Assembly: GCA_965243145.1 (NCBI GenBank)
Contig: CBDEUB010000002.1
Span: 620,001 to 684,000 of the forward strand
DNA from: CBDBLK01 sp965243145
Lineage (GTDB): Bacteria; Bdellovibrionota; Bacteriovoracia; Bacteriovoracales; Bacteriovoracaceae
Direction: 5' to 3'
Length of the DNA: 64,000 nt
In this document: piece by piece, positions 9,161-16,932 of the stretch
How the letters are laid out: each line of letters opens with the position of its first letter
Numbering within the stretch: the first letter of the stretch is position 1
The notes under the pieces: model-generated
The model's database searches: none
What the model saw: only the letters and a program-made list of their open reading frames with translations
Told to the model about the DNA's origin: nothing
Position numbers and translations under genes: made by a program

Positions 9161-10020
9161 CAGTAACTCTCCACCTGAGAAGAAAGATTCTGATAACTTT
9201 CCGAAGCAGAATCCATAAGTTGTAAACGCCTGTTGTGAGTGGCGCACACTTGCCGCATTTCGTGCAAATACCCCATAAAAATGGCAATTGGATAGGGGAA
9301 TTGACTTCCTTGAGAGTTAAAGAAACTGGCCTCGTCACTCAAATGGGGCAAAGCAGTTGGAGAAACGCCACGGGCATCCAACTCTCTCACAAAATCTTGG
9401 TAGTAGGGGCCGACCCGATAATAGCGTTTGACCACTTCCTCCCGGTCAATTTCCCCATCCCCGTCGGTCATCTCGCTACAAATAGGGTGCTGAACCAGGC
9501 CTCCGGTCAGTTCGTCAAAAACGCGGCACCCGACTATAAAAGCATCAACTTCTCCGCCCTTCCCTTCTATCGTCTCCACAATATCTTCAATCGCACTAAT
9601 GGGGTTGTTTAAATCGTAGGGGTTGGCCAAATCTTGTCTAACAAAGTGGGTTAATTCGTGGGCCAAATGCCAAGTGGCCTCGTCCAACGGGACATTTTTG
9701 TCGAGAATAACTGTCACTTGTAGCTCGGTGAGGGTTTCAACCGGATTTTGCGGATTGAACCTAAAAATAAAGTTCGTGCTGGTGGCAGAAAAGTTCCCCG
9801 GCACTACAATTTGCAAAAGGTTGGCCCCCATCCCTAAGGCCACGGCATTTGCCGAAGAGACAATTTGACTGCCAGTGGGGGTGGACGCAAGATTTTTCAA
9901 AACCTCCGCCACCGTCCACTGTTGGGCCAAAACCGCCGTGGAGAAAATGCCGGAGAACAGACAAGACAGAACCCAGCATGAACTCGAAATTTTCCGCGCC
10001 AACCGTCTCAAAGAATCCAT
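9151..10020 (-). CDS. Exported protein with HEXXH metallopeptidase-like motif
   Basis: I chose the ATG at 10020 because GGGAGGTG lies 4 bases upstream; an earlier ATG at 10077 lacks this. The 289-residue product has a signal peptide (RRLARK, then a hydrophobic stretch ending STAVLAQ). The motif HELTHF (about 121-126) could bind zinc, and a downstream Glu in GGEVDAF could be the third ligand, as in gluzincins. A GDGEIDREE stretch resembles a calcium loop. Other residues match no family I can name. It may be a periplasmic protease or an inactive relative. Its gene faces the transporter operon. Confidence 0.7.
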   Translation of the reverse strand: MDSLRRLARKISSSCWVLSCLFSGIFSTAVLAQQWTVAEVLKNLASTPTGSQIVSSANAVALGMGANLLQIVVPGNFSATSTNFIFRFNPQNPVETLTELQVTVILDKNVPLDEATWHLAHELTHFVRQDLANPYDLNNPISAIEDIVETIEGKGGEVDAFIVGCRVFDELTGGLVQHPICSEMTDGDGEIDREEVVKRYYRVGPYYQDFVRELDARGVSPTALPHLSDEASFFNSQGSQFPYPIAIFMGYLHEMRQVCATHNRRLQLMDSASESYQNLSSQVESYCLN

Positions 10021-10132
10021 ATTCACCTCCCGTTTTGCGATTTGAAAGAAGTCTGATTCTAACCTTCCCGCCTCCACGGAAGCAAGGGTAAGATTCCCAA
10101 ATTTTTTACAATTTTAATGCATAGATAAACTG

Positions 10133-11290
10133 TCAGAAAATCTTTCCCATCTCTGTCCAAGGCAAAACTGTCGTTCCCGCCCGCCTTTGCCTTTCCTTGC
10201 CAGCATAAATTAAATAACTTTGACCTGTGGCGATTGTTTTAAAGCTGTCAATATTTTTAAAAAATTCCTGAGTGGCCGTCTGTGCTGATTTGGCCTCCAC
10301 CATTTTGAATTTTGGCCCATCTATGAGAAAGTCGATCTCCTGTCCTTTTCTATCGCGCCAAAAAGAGAGGGGGGGATTTTCCGCACGGTTAAAAAAATGT
10401 TTTTCCAACTCTGTAAAGACAAAATTTTCAAAGAGTGCCCCCCGCAAAGCGTGAGTTTCTATGTCCCGCGCAGAAGTTATGGAGAGTAAGTGGCACAGAA
10501 CTCCCGTATCGTAAAAAAATATTTTGGGGGTTTTGACTAATCGTTTGTTAAAATTGCGGTGATAAGGCCGCAACAGTTTGACAATAAAACCGCTTTGCAG
10601 AACGGAAAGCCAAGACTTCACCGTATTTTGCGAAATACCACAATCGTTGGAAAGGGATTGCAAATTGAGCAATTGCCCCGCCCTGGCCGCCAACATTTTG
10701 ACAAAGAGACTGAATTGCCCGAGATCGCCGATATTTTTTACCAGTCTGACATCCTTTTGGATATAAGTCTCGATATAGTTGGAAAACCATTTTGCAGACC
10801 TCACCTTCTCTACATGGAGTTGGGGATAAAACCCTTTGTAAAGGAGATCGGCCAGTTGCCACTTTTGGCCCCGCAAAGAACTCAATTCCCGCCAAGACAA
10901 GGGCAGCAACCTCAACAACGACACCCTCCCCGCCAACGATTGGGCCAATTTCTCTTCCAATAAAAACTGATTGGAACCCGTCAAAATGAACTGTCCCTTT
11001 TTGCGTTCTCTATCGACCTTGGTTTGAATATAAGACAAAAGTTGGGGAACCAATTGGGTCTCGTCGATAATCGCCCCAGTGCTGTATGTTTCGAGAAATC
11101 CCCGCGGGTCTTGGGTGGCAAAAGTTCGGTAGTCCAAATCCTCCAAGGAGACATATTTTTTGCGGGGAAAGGCCTTTTGGGCCAAAGTGGTTTTGCCCGA
11201 CTGGCGCGGCCCCAAGATGGCCAACACGGGGTATTCACGGGCGGCCCTCTTGCACTCTTTGGCCAGCAAACGGGGGAGGTAATCTTTCAT
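10133..11290 (-). CDS. AAA ATPase with DUF4143 C-terminal domain
   Basis: This 385-residue protein belongs to the widespread AAA_14 + DUF4143 family. It has a Walker A loop GPRQSGKTT (27-35), a Walker B AIIDETQ (about 73-79), a sensor-like FILTGSNQFL, and a C-terminal restriction-enzyme-like stretch EIDFLIDGPKFKMVEAKS with the D...E-x-K pattern of PD-(D/E)XK folds. The biological role of this family is not established. It is a single gene, with a large palindrome just upstream of its start that may be its operator. Confidence 0.88.
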   Translation of the reverse strand: MKDYLPRLLAKECKRAAREYPVLAILGPRQSGKTTLAQKAFPRKKYVSLEDLDYRTFATQDPRGFLETYSTGAIIDETQLVPQLLSYIQTKVDRERKKGQFILTGSNQFLLEEKLAQSLAGRVSLLRLLPLSWRELSSLRGQKWQLADLLYKGFYPQLHVEKVRSAKWFSNYIETYIQKDVRLVKNIGDLGQFSLFVKMLAARAGQLLNLQSLSNDCGISQNTVKSWLSVLQSGFIVKLLRPYHRNFNKRLVKTPKIFFYDTGVLCHLLSITSARDIETHALRGALFENFVFTELEKHFFNRAENPPLSFWRDRKGQEIDFLIDGPKFKMVEAKSAQTATQEFFKNIDSFKTIATGQSYLIYAGKERQRRAGTTVLPWTEMGKIF

Positions 11291-11310
11291 AGACTCAGGA
11301 TACTACGGAT

Positions 11311-11345
11311 GGTGCAAATATGCAATTGGATTGCATATTTGCACC
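11311..11345. repeat. Perfect 15-bp inverted repeat upstream of the AAA ATPase gene
   Basis: GGTGCAAATATGCAA (11311-11325) and its exact reverse complement (11331-11345) flank the 5-base loop TTGGA. It lies between the end of kdsC and the start of the ATPase gene, about 20 bases from the ATG at 11290. No T run follows, so an operator or processing site is more likely than a simple terminator. Confidence 0.85.
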
Positions 11346-11354
11346 CACTGCTGC

Positions 11355-11930
11355 CTAGTCTTCAAAATCCTCCACCCCACAGTCGAGATTCTGGGCATAT
11401 CTCAGCATATCCATCACCTCCCGCGCGCAACCGCGGCCAGCGGGTTTGGCGGTGAGGTAATCAACCTCCTGGCGCACTTCCCAGTGGGCCTGGGGGCAAG
11501 TCGCCGAAAACCCCGCCCGCTTGAGCAGGGGAATGTCGAAAAGTTCGTCACCCATATAGAGGATTTCCTCGGCAGCATGGCCCTGGGACATCAAATCCAA
11601 AAAGGCCTGGCGTTTGTCATAATTGCCCTGGTAGATAAAATTGACATTCAGGCCCTCCTCTCCAAAGCGCCTGCGGATAAAGGGGCTGTCGCCGGCGGTA
11701 ATCACCCCGACCTTCACTCCACAATTCATCAAAATGCGCATGCCCTGGCCGTCGTGGACAAAGGTGTCGCGGTTCCAGCCCACCTCGGGGCCATCCCAGC
11801 GCAAACACCCGTCGGTCAAGATGCCGTCAATGTCAAAAGCGCAGACTTTGATCTTTTGCAGCTTGGAGGCGAATTTTTGCGCCTCCGCCCTCAAGTCGCG
11901 CCAACCGTAGCGTTCGGCCAAATCAGACAC
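11355..11930 (-). CDS. kdsC: 3-deoxy-D-manno-octulosonate 8-phosphate phosphatase
   Basis: KdsC is a HAD-family phosphatase that removes phosphate from Kdo 8-phosphate made by KdsA. The catalytic loop FDIDGILTDG, the second motif VITAGDS and the late MGDELFD Asp pair are present. I prefer GTG 11930, which overlaps the kdsA stop by 8 bases and has GGGAGGGCGG just before it; an ATG at 11957 inside kdsA would add nine residues. It is the last gene of the kdsB-pyrG-kdsA-kdsC operon. The short tail GVEDFED is acidic. Confidence 0.9.
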   Translation of the reverse strand: MSDLAERYGWRDLRAEAQKFASKLQKIKVCAFDIDGILTDGCLRWDGPEVGWNRDTFVHDGQGMRILMNCGVKVGVITAGDSPFIRRRFGEEGLNVNFIYQGNYDKRQAFLDLMSQGHAAEEILYMGDELFDIPLLKRAGFSATCPQAHWEVRQEVDYLTAKPAGRGCAREVMDMLRYAQNLDCGVEDFED

Positions 11931-12768
11931 TTCCGCCCTCCCCCGACACCACTTCAAAGATGCGCAACAATTCCTCCACCAGGGGTCTCACCCCTTCCAA
12001 CTTCAGGCAAGTGCTGGCGTCGCTCTTGGCCTGGGGTGGATTGGGGTGGGCCTCCATAAAAACGCCGTCCGCTCCGGCCGCCACCGCCGCCCTAGCCAGG
12101 GTGGCAATCTGCTGGCGCTTGCCCCCGGTGGTTTTGCCCAATCCCCCGGGGCGCTGAACGCAGTGGGTGGCGTCGTGTATGGCCCGCACCCCAAAGGACT
12201 GCATAATTTGAAAGGAGGCCATATCCACCACTAAATTGTTGTAACCAAAACAGCTTCCCCGCTCGGTGAGCAACAGTTGTTCCGCCGGCAAAAAGGGGGA
12301 GACTTTGGCCACCACATTGCCCATCTCTTCGGGGGCCATAAATTGGCCCTTTTTGATCTTGAGAGTGCGGCCATAGCGCTGGCAGGCCTTGGCCCCCGCC
12401 ACCACCAAGTCGGTCTGGCGGCACAAGAAGGCCGGAACTTGTAAGACATCACACACCGCCGCCACCGCTTCGGCCTGTTCGGGCAAGTGAAAATCGGTCA
12501 AGACGGGAAGGCCAGTTTGCCCCTTGACTTCCTCCAAGATGGCGAGTCCGCGCTCCAGGCCAGGCCCGCGGAAGGAGTCCAAGGAACTGCGGTTGGCCTT
12601 GTCGAAGCTGCCCTTAAAAGTGAGTTGCACTCGCGGAGAGAGCGGCCCCAGGGCCTCCTTTAAAAACCCCGCCACTTCCTGGGCCAAGTCTCCGCTTTCC
12701 AAAACACAAGGCCCACAAAACAACAAAAAGGGTAAGTGCCCACACTTCAGGCCATCTTGCCTTCGCAT
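11923..12768 (-). CDS. kdsA: 3-deoxy-D-manno-octulosonate 8-phosphate synthase
   Basis: KdsA condenses phosphoenolpyruvate and arabinose 5-phosphate into Kdo 8-phosphate for LPS. It shows FCGPCVLES at the first strand, SFDKANRSS, the TDFHLPEQ region, RQTDLV, ERGSCFGYNNLVVDM and EAHPNPPQAKSD. The Cys of CGPCV fits a metal-dependent form. The ATG at 12768 (GGAG 4 bases upstream) gives 281 residues, a normal length. However, the first 12 residues lie inside a dispersed repeat that ends just before PFLLF. A GTG at 12951, touching the pyrG stop, keeps the frame open and would add 61 repeat-encoded residues. Which start is used is open. Confidence 0.92.
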   Translation of the reverse strand: MRRQDGLKCGHLPFLLFCGPCVLESGDLAQEVAGFLKEALGPLSPRVQLTFKGSFDKANRSSLDSFRGPGLERGLAILEEVKGQTGLPVLTDFHLPEQAEAVAAVCDVLQVPAFLCRQTDLVVAGAKACQRYGRTLKIKKGQFMAPEEMGNVVAKVSPFLPAEQLLLTERGSCFGYNNLVVDMASFQIMQSFGVRAIHDATHCVQRPGGLGKTTGGKRQQIATLARAAVAAGADGVFMEAHPNPPQAKSDASTCLKLEGVRPLVEELLRIFEVVSGEGGSV

Positions 12769-12928
12769 CCTGCTCCGGCACTGCCCATCGGGGCAGTCGT
12801 CGCTCGTCGCCTTCCTGGCGACTCCGTGTGGTTCAGCTTCGCCATCGCTCCTTGCGGTGTGCAAGGAGCACGCCTCAGTCGCTCTGTCTCGCTTCGCCCC
12901 AATCTGACCTAAATTGTGAGCACTTACC
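12731..12928 (-). repeat. Modular hairpin repeat, copy 1 (198 bp)
   Basis: The element is bounded by near-perfect inverted ends: GGTAAGTGCCCACA (12731-12744) and TGTGAGCACTTACC (12915-12928), 13 of 14 matching. Read on the minus strand it shares long blocks with the copy at 49543-49671, for example GAAGCGAGACAGAGCGACTG and GAAGCTGAACCACA. It contains three hairpins: 12780-12797 (7-bp stem), 12806-12822 (6-bp stem) and about 12857-12875. About 69 bases, including the first two hairpins, are absent from copy 2. It lies between pyrG and kdsA and runs into the kdsA coding sequence. Confidence 0.9.
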
Positions 12929-12950
12929 GTACTTTTATCAAAATTTTTCA

Positions 12951-14588
12951 CTACAACTGGCCTCCCGCCCGCAAACTATCGGCCTTCTCCAAAAAACAGC
13001 GAAACAGGGGGTGGGGAGCACAAGGCCTGGATTTAAATTCGGGGTGGTACTGGCAGCCCACAAAAAAGGGATGTTCTTCCAACTCGACCACTTCCACCAG
13101 GTTGAGTTCCCGGTTGACTCCCGAAACCACAAGCCCCGCTCTCTTGAGCACATCCAAGTAGGCGTTGTTGACTTCCAGACGGTGGCGGTGGCGCTCGCTG
13201 ATAAGGCCCTTTTTTTGGCCATAAATCCGGTGCACCAGAGTGCCCTCGCGCAATTCGCAAGAATAGGCCCCCAAGCGCATGCTCCCCCCCTTGGGGCCAC
13301 TCTCCTGGCCAGGCATATAGTGCACCACCAACTCGCCGTCCTGGGAAAATTCTTGGCCCGATGCCTTGGCAAGACCAGCTACATGGCGGGCCACTTCGAT
13401 GATCGCCAGTTGCATGCCCAAACAAATGCCCAAATAGGGTATCCGTCTTTCCCGCGCATATTGGATGGCGGCGATCTTGCCCTCCATTCCCCGTTTCCCA
13501 AACCCCCCAGGAACCAAAATGCCCTGGGCCTCGCTCAAAAGTTCGTCCCGGCGGCCACTTTGCTGCAATTCTTCGGCGTCAATATAGAGCGGCTCCAGGC
13601 GCAGTTGATTGGCCATGGCGGCGTGCTTGAGCGCCTCGTCCAGGGATTTGTAAGATTCGATGAGTTCGGTGTACTTGCCCACAATGCCGATCTTTACACT
13701 GCGCAAAGGGTGGTCGAAGTTATAGGTGACTTTTTCCAAGTCTTCCACCTTGGGGGCGGCCGTCCACATGCCCAAGCGGGAGGTGATCGCCTCGTCCAGG
13801 CCCTGGCGGTGAAAATCCAGCGGAACCTTGTAGATGGAATCCGAATCGATACAACTGAAGATGTGTTCCCGAGGCAAATTGGAAAAGAGGGACATTTTGT
13901 CCACGATGGAAGCGTCGATCTCCCGATCGGAGCGGGCGATGATCAAGTCCGGGGCCAGGCCGATGGAGCGCAATTCCCGCAGCGAGTGCTGCGCCGGTTT
14001 GGATTTGAGTTCCCGGGCCGTCTGCAAAAAGGGTACTAGCACCAAGTGCACGAAGAGCACATTTTCTTCCCTCACATCGCGGGAAAATTGACGGATGGCC
14101 TCCAAGAAGGGCAGCGATTCGATGTCCCCCACCGTGCCACCGATCTCCCCCACCAAGAGTTCGCTCTCTTCGGCGGCCAGGTGAATGCGACGCTTGATCT
14201 CGTCGGTAATGTGGGGAACCACCTGCACGGTCTTGCCCAAATAATGGCCCTGGCGCTCGTTTTCGATCACGCTCAAGTAGACTTGGCCCGTGGTGAAATT
14301 GGAAGAGCGATTCAGGGAGAGAGAGGTAAAGCGTTCGTAGTGGCCCAAGTCCAAATCGGTTTCCGCCCCGTCGTCGGTGACAAAGACTTCCCCGTGTTGA
14401 ATGGGACTCATGGTTCCCGGATCGACATTGATATAGGGATCCATCTTGAGCATGGCGACCTTGATGCCCCGGCGCTCTAAAAGTCCGCCGATCGCCGCCG
14501 AGGCCAGGCCCTTGCCCAGAGAACTGGACACCCCGCCGGTGATAAAAATAAATTTTTTGTTGGCCTTTTGGTGGTTTACTTGTCCCAC
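12951..14588 (-). CDS. pyrG: CTP synthase
   Basis: PyrG aminates UTP to CTP with ATP and glutamine. The synthetase half begins FIFITGGVSSSLGKG and continues with LKMDPYINVDPGTMSP and GAETDLDLGHYER. The glutamine amidotransferase half has the nucleophile Cys in GICLGMQ and the His/Glu pair near the end (QYHPEF). At 545 residues it is full length. Its start overlaps the end of kdsB by 13 bases. CTP is the co-substrate for activating Kdo, which explains its place among the kds genes. Confidence 0.96.
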   Translation of the reverse strand: MGQVNHQKANKKFIFITGGVSSSLGKGLASAAIGGLLERRGIKVAMLKMDPYINVDPGTMSPIQHGEVFVTDDGAETDLDLGHYERFTSLSLNRSSNFTTGQVYLSVIENERQGHYLGKTVQVVPHITDEIKRRIHLAAEESELLVGEIGGTVGDIESLPFLEAIRQFSRDVREENVLFVHLVLVPFLQTARELKSKPAQHSLRELRSIGLAPDLIIARSDREIDASIVDKMSLFSNLPREHIFSCIDSDSIYKVPLDFHRQGLDEAITSRLGMWTAAPKVEDLEKVTYNFDHPLRSVKIGIVGKYTELIESYKSLDEALKHAAMANQLRLEPLYIDAEELQQSGRRDELLSEAQGILVPGGFGKRGMEGKIAAIQYARERRIPYLGICLGMQLAIIEVARHVAGLAKASGQEFSQDGELVVHYMPGQESGPKGGSMRLGAYSCELREGTLVHRIYGQKKGLISERHRHRLEVNNAYLDVLKRAGLVVSGVNRELNLVEVVELEEHPFFVGCQYHPEFKSRPCAPHPLFRCFLEKADSLRAGGQL

Positions 14589-15349
14589 AACAACGCCTCG
14601 ACTTTGGGAATGTCGGCGGGCACATCCACCCCCACCAAATCCCTTTCCAATTCACAGGCCCCGATGCTCATCCCTCCCTCCAGGGCGCGCAACTGTTCCA
14701 GTTGCTCGCTGCGCTCGCACTCTCCCGCGGGAGAGTTGGCGAAAAGTTCCAAGGCCTTTGGCCGAAAGGAGTACACTCCAACATGTTGCCACCACTTTTT
14801 TACAGGATTGGCACCCTGGCCGCCTTCTCTATCAAAGGGAACCGGGGCGCGGGAAAAATACAAACACCGGCCGCTGCGGGAGTTCCAGGCGACTTTGACC
14901 TGATGGGGATCGTTCCATTCCCGGTTTTCCCGCCGTATGGCCATAGTGGCAATGTCAAAATCGGAGTTGAGGTGAAAGTCCACCAAGCGCCGCAAATCCC
15001 CCCCCGCAAAGAGGGGTTCGTCCCCCTGAAGATTGGCCACCAGTTGGAAATCCCCCTGGGCCTTAAAGCGCTTCCAGGCCAGATAGACGCGCTCGCTCCC
15101 AGTGGCCACGGCGTCGTCCACCCGCAGGGCCTGGCCGCCAAAGGCCTCGACATGATCGGTAATTTCCGCCGAGTCGGTGGCCACCGCCACTTCAAAAGAC
15201 AAACCTCCATCCGAAGAGAGGGCATTGGCCCCCTGGGCGTTTTGCCACACCCTTTGAATGAGAGACTGGCCAGCGATGGGGGCCAGGGGCTTGCCGGGAA
15301 AGCGCGTGGAGGCGTAACGGGCGGGAATGAGAACCAAAACCTTTTTCAT
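14576..15349 (-). CDS. kdsB: 3-deoxy-manno-octulosonate cytidylyltransferase
   Basis: KdsB joins Kdo to CMP, the activated form used to build lipid A-Kdo. Typical parts are LIPARYASTRFPGKPL at the N terminus, VATDS, the GSER stretch and NLQGDEPL, and HVGVYSFR. At 257 residues it is of normal size. It is the first gene of the minus-strand operon with pyrG, kdsA and kdsC; a divergent exported-protein gene begins about 65 bases away. Confidence 0.95.
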   Translation of the reverse strand: MKKVLVLIPARYASTRFPGKPLAPIAGQSLIQRVWQNAQGANALSSDGGLSFEVAVATDSAEITDHVEAFGGQALRVDDAVATGSERVYLAWKRFKAQGDFQLVANLQGDEPLFAGGDLRRLVDFHLNSDFDIATMAIRRENREWNDPHQVKVAWNSRSGRCLYFSRAPVPFDREGGQGANPVKKWWQHVGVYSFRPKALELFANSPAGECERSEQLEQLRALEGGMSIGACELERDLVGVDVPADIPKVEALLWDK

Positions 15350-15413
15350 AGTTCAAAGGGTAGAATCTACCATCGCCCACTGGCCTTGTCGATGCCGTGC
15401 TATCGTAAACACG

Positions 15414-15803
15414 ATGCGTCTAATTTATTTTACTTTGTTACTCGGATTTTGGTCTCAAATAACTCTCCGCGCCCAAGAGGTGTCGAGTGGAGAAGAAGAC
15501 ACCCCTTCCCTCCCCAATCGCTACCAACGGGAGATCATCTCTGGCCCCAGCATTGGCCGCCGCTGCCAACTTTTGGCCGAGGGACGCAATCAAAAACTGT
15601 CCCACAAGCACAAGCTCGACGCCCTGATGTTCAGAAACCGCCAACTCTACCGGGAGACGCCTCCCCAACGCGTCCACTTGCTGGAAACCTTAAAGCGCAA
15701 TTACCGCGACCTCAAATACCAACAGCGCTTGGCCATATTGGAAATCCAAAACCAGCAGGAAGAGGCCGTGCGCAAGGGGTGTTTTGTGCCCTTTTTACTG
15801 TAG
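15414..15803 (+). CDS. Small exported protein of unknown function
   Basis: The ATG at 15414 begins a signal peptide (MRLIYFTLLLGFWSQITLRA followed by Q), giving about 129 residues. The frame is open further upstream, but those residues are not signal-like. The mature part is basic and helical, rich in Arg and Gln, with two Cys (RRCQLL and RKGCFV) that might pair. No clear ribosome site is seen. I recognise no family. It is divergent from kdsB and just before another exported protein gene. Confidence 0.6.
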   Translation: MRLIYFTLLLGFWSQITLRAQEVSSGEEDTPSLPNRYQREIISGPSIGRRCQLLAEGRNQKLSHKHKLDALMFRNRQLYRETPPQRVHLLETLKRNYRDLKYQQRLAILEIQNQQEEAVRKGCFVPFLL

Positions 15804-15868
15804 AAATTCCTCGCTTTTTCCTTTTGTTGGCCCTAACCTATCCCCACCATTAACCAGGAGGAATTTTT

Positions 15869-16567
15869 ATGCGGAACATTAAAATATTGGCCATTTCGAT
15901 ATTCACCACTGTCGCCCTGGCCCTCTCCCCCAAGGCCATTTTGGCCCAGGAAGTCTTCACCGACACCGCTCCCGACTTTTACTACTTGGAAGATGCGGGA
16001 GATGACACCATCTCGGTGCTGGCCTGTTTTCATGCCCCCATCAAGGCAAAGGAACAATCCACTGCTGCTGGCCTGGTGGTTTCGGGACTCGACTGCAAGG
16101 CCGTTGCCCAAATGACGCGACAAGATTTCGGCGACTTTTTCGCCGACTTGTCCGAACAAACCCAATCCATACCTTCACTCCGTTTAAACCCGTGGACAAC
16201 TTTTGCTCCTCCAATCATTATCGGTGGTTTTTTCGTTGGCCTATGGCAGTTTGCAGGCCTTATCTTTGCCGTAAGCGAATCCCGCGCACTGTTCAAAGAG
16301 GGAAAGTGGTTTCAGTTTTTAAAATCTAAGGCCCTCTATACGAACACACCCAATTGGGGCCGCATGGTTCTGGTGGCCCTCGCCGGAAGTGCTGTTTACA
16401 CTGCGGGGAAAAAGGCCTTGACCCCTCCCGACGAGTACGAACTCCGCCGCCGCGAACTGGTCAAATTGCAAACATTTAAAGAGCAAGTGCGCACCGGCAT
16501 GGTGTGGGGGGAAATTCCCAAGCAGAAGTTTGCTGAATTGCTGGGCCAATACGCGACCAGGCCCTAA
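15869..16567 (+). CDS. Exported or membrane protein of unknown function
   Basis: A strong AGGAGG lies before the ATG. The 232-residue product starts with a signal peptide (cut near ILAQE), has a hydrophobic segment IIIGGFFVGLWQFAGLIFAV (about 115-134) and another near MVLVALAGSAVYTAG (about 171-185). Two Cys (ACFHAP and LDCKAV) lie in the N-terminal domain. The C-terminal tail is charged and helical. I do not recognise the family. The stop overlaps the stop of the convergent HNH gene. Confidence 0.65.
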   Translation: MRNIKILAISIFTTVALALSPKAILAQEVFTDTAPDFYYLEDAGDDTISVLACFHAPIKAKEQSTAAGLVVSGLDCKAVAQMTRQDFGDFFADLSEQTQSIPSLRLNPWTTFAPPIIIGGFFVGLWQFAGLIFAVSESRALFKEGKWFQFLKSKALYTNTPNWGRMVLVALAGSAVYTAGKKALTPPDEYELRRRELVKLQTFKEQVRTGMVWGEIPKQKFAELLGQYATRP

Positions 16568-16932
16568 GGCAAATAAATTTTTTCTTCGCCCACACGGCAG
16601 TAATCTTGGGGATCGGTAAAAAAATCATCCCCTTTGGCGCGGTTATTCCGCCACTGAAGAGGCTGTAGATTGTCTATTTCATCCCCTCCATCAAATGCAA
16701 TGGGTTTAATGTGATCAATTTCCCAACCGTAATGGGAACAAGTATTACCGTAATCTTCTCTGCGTATTACAGCACCACAAACATCCCGCCTGACAACATT
16801 AGGGGAGTGGCCCTCAATGGGTTTGGCCTTTTCCCAAACCTGTTGTTGAATTTCTTGGGTAAATTCTTTACCTCTTTTGGTCGTACTCCAAGTTCTATCG
16901 GGAGCATAAAGATTTTTAATAAAATGTAACAT
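16564..16932 (-). CDS. HNH endonuclease
   Basis: This 122-residue protein is almost entirely an HNH nuclease domain: WEIDHIKPIAFDGGDEIDNL with Asp73-His74 and Asn88, then WRNNRAKGD, in which an Asn replaces the last His as in several HNH subfamilies. Cys52 and Cys65 may help bind a metal. The ATG lies inside the end of the upstream ATPase gene (17-base overlap), so the two are translated together. The AT-rich base use differs from the surrounding genes. Pairing of an ATPase and an HNH nuclease is seen in phage-defence systems; this role is inferred. Confidence 0.88.
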   Translation of the reverse strand: MLHFIKNLYAPDRTWSTTKRGKEFTQEIQQQVWEKAKPIEGHSPNVVRRDVCGAVIRREDYGNTCSHYGWEIDHIKPIAFDGGDEIDNLQPLQWRNNRAKGDDFFTDPQDYCRVGEEKIYLP

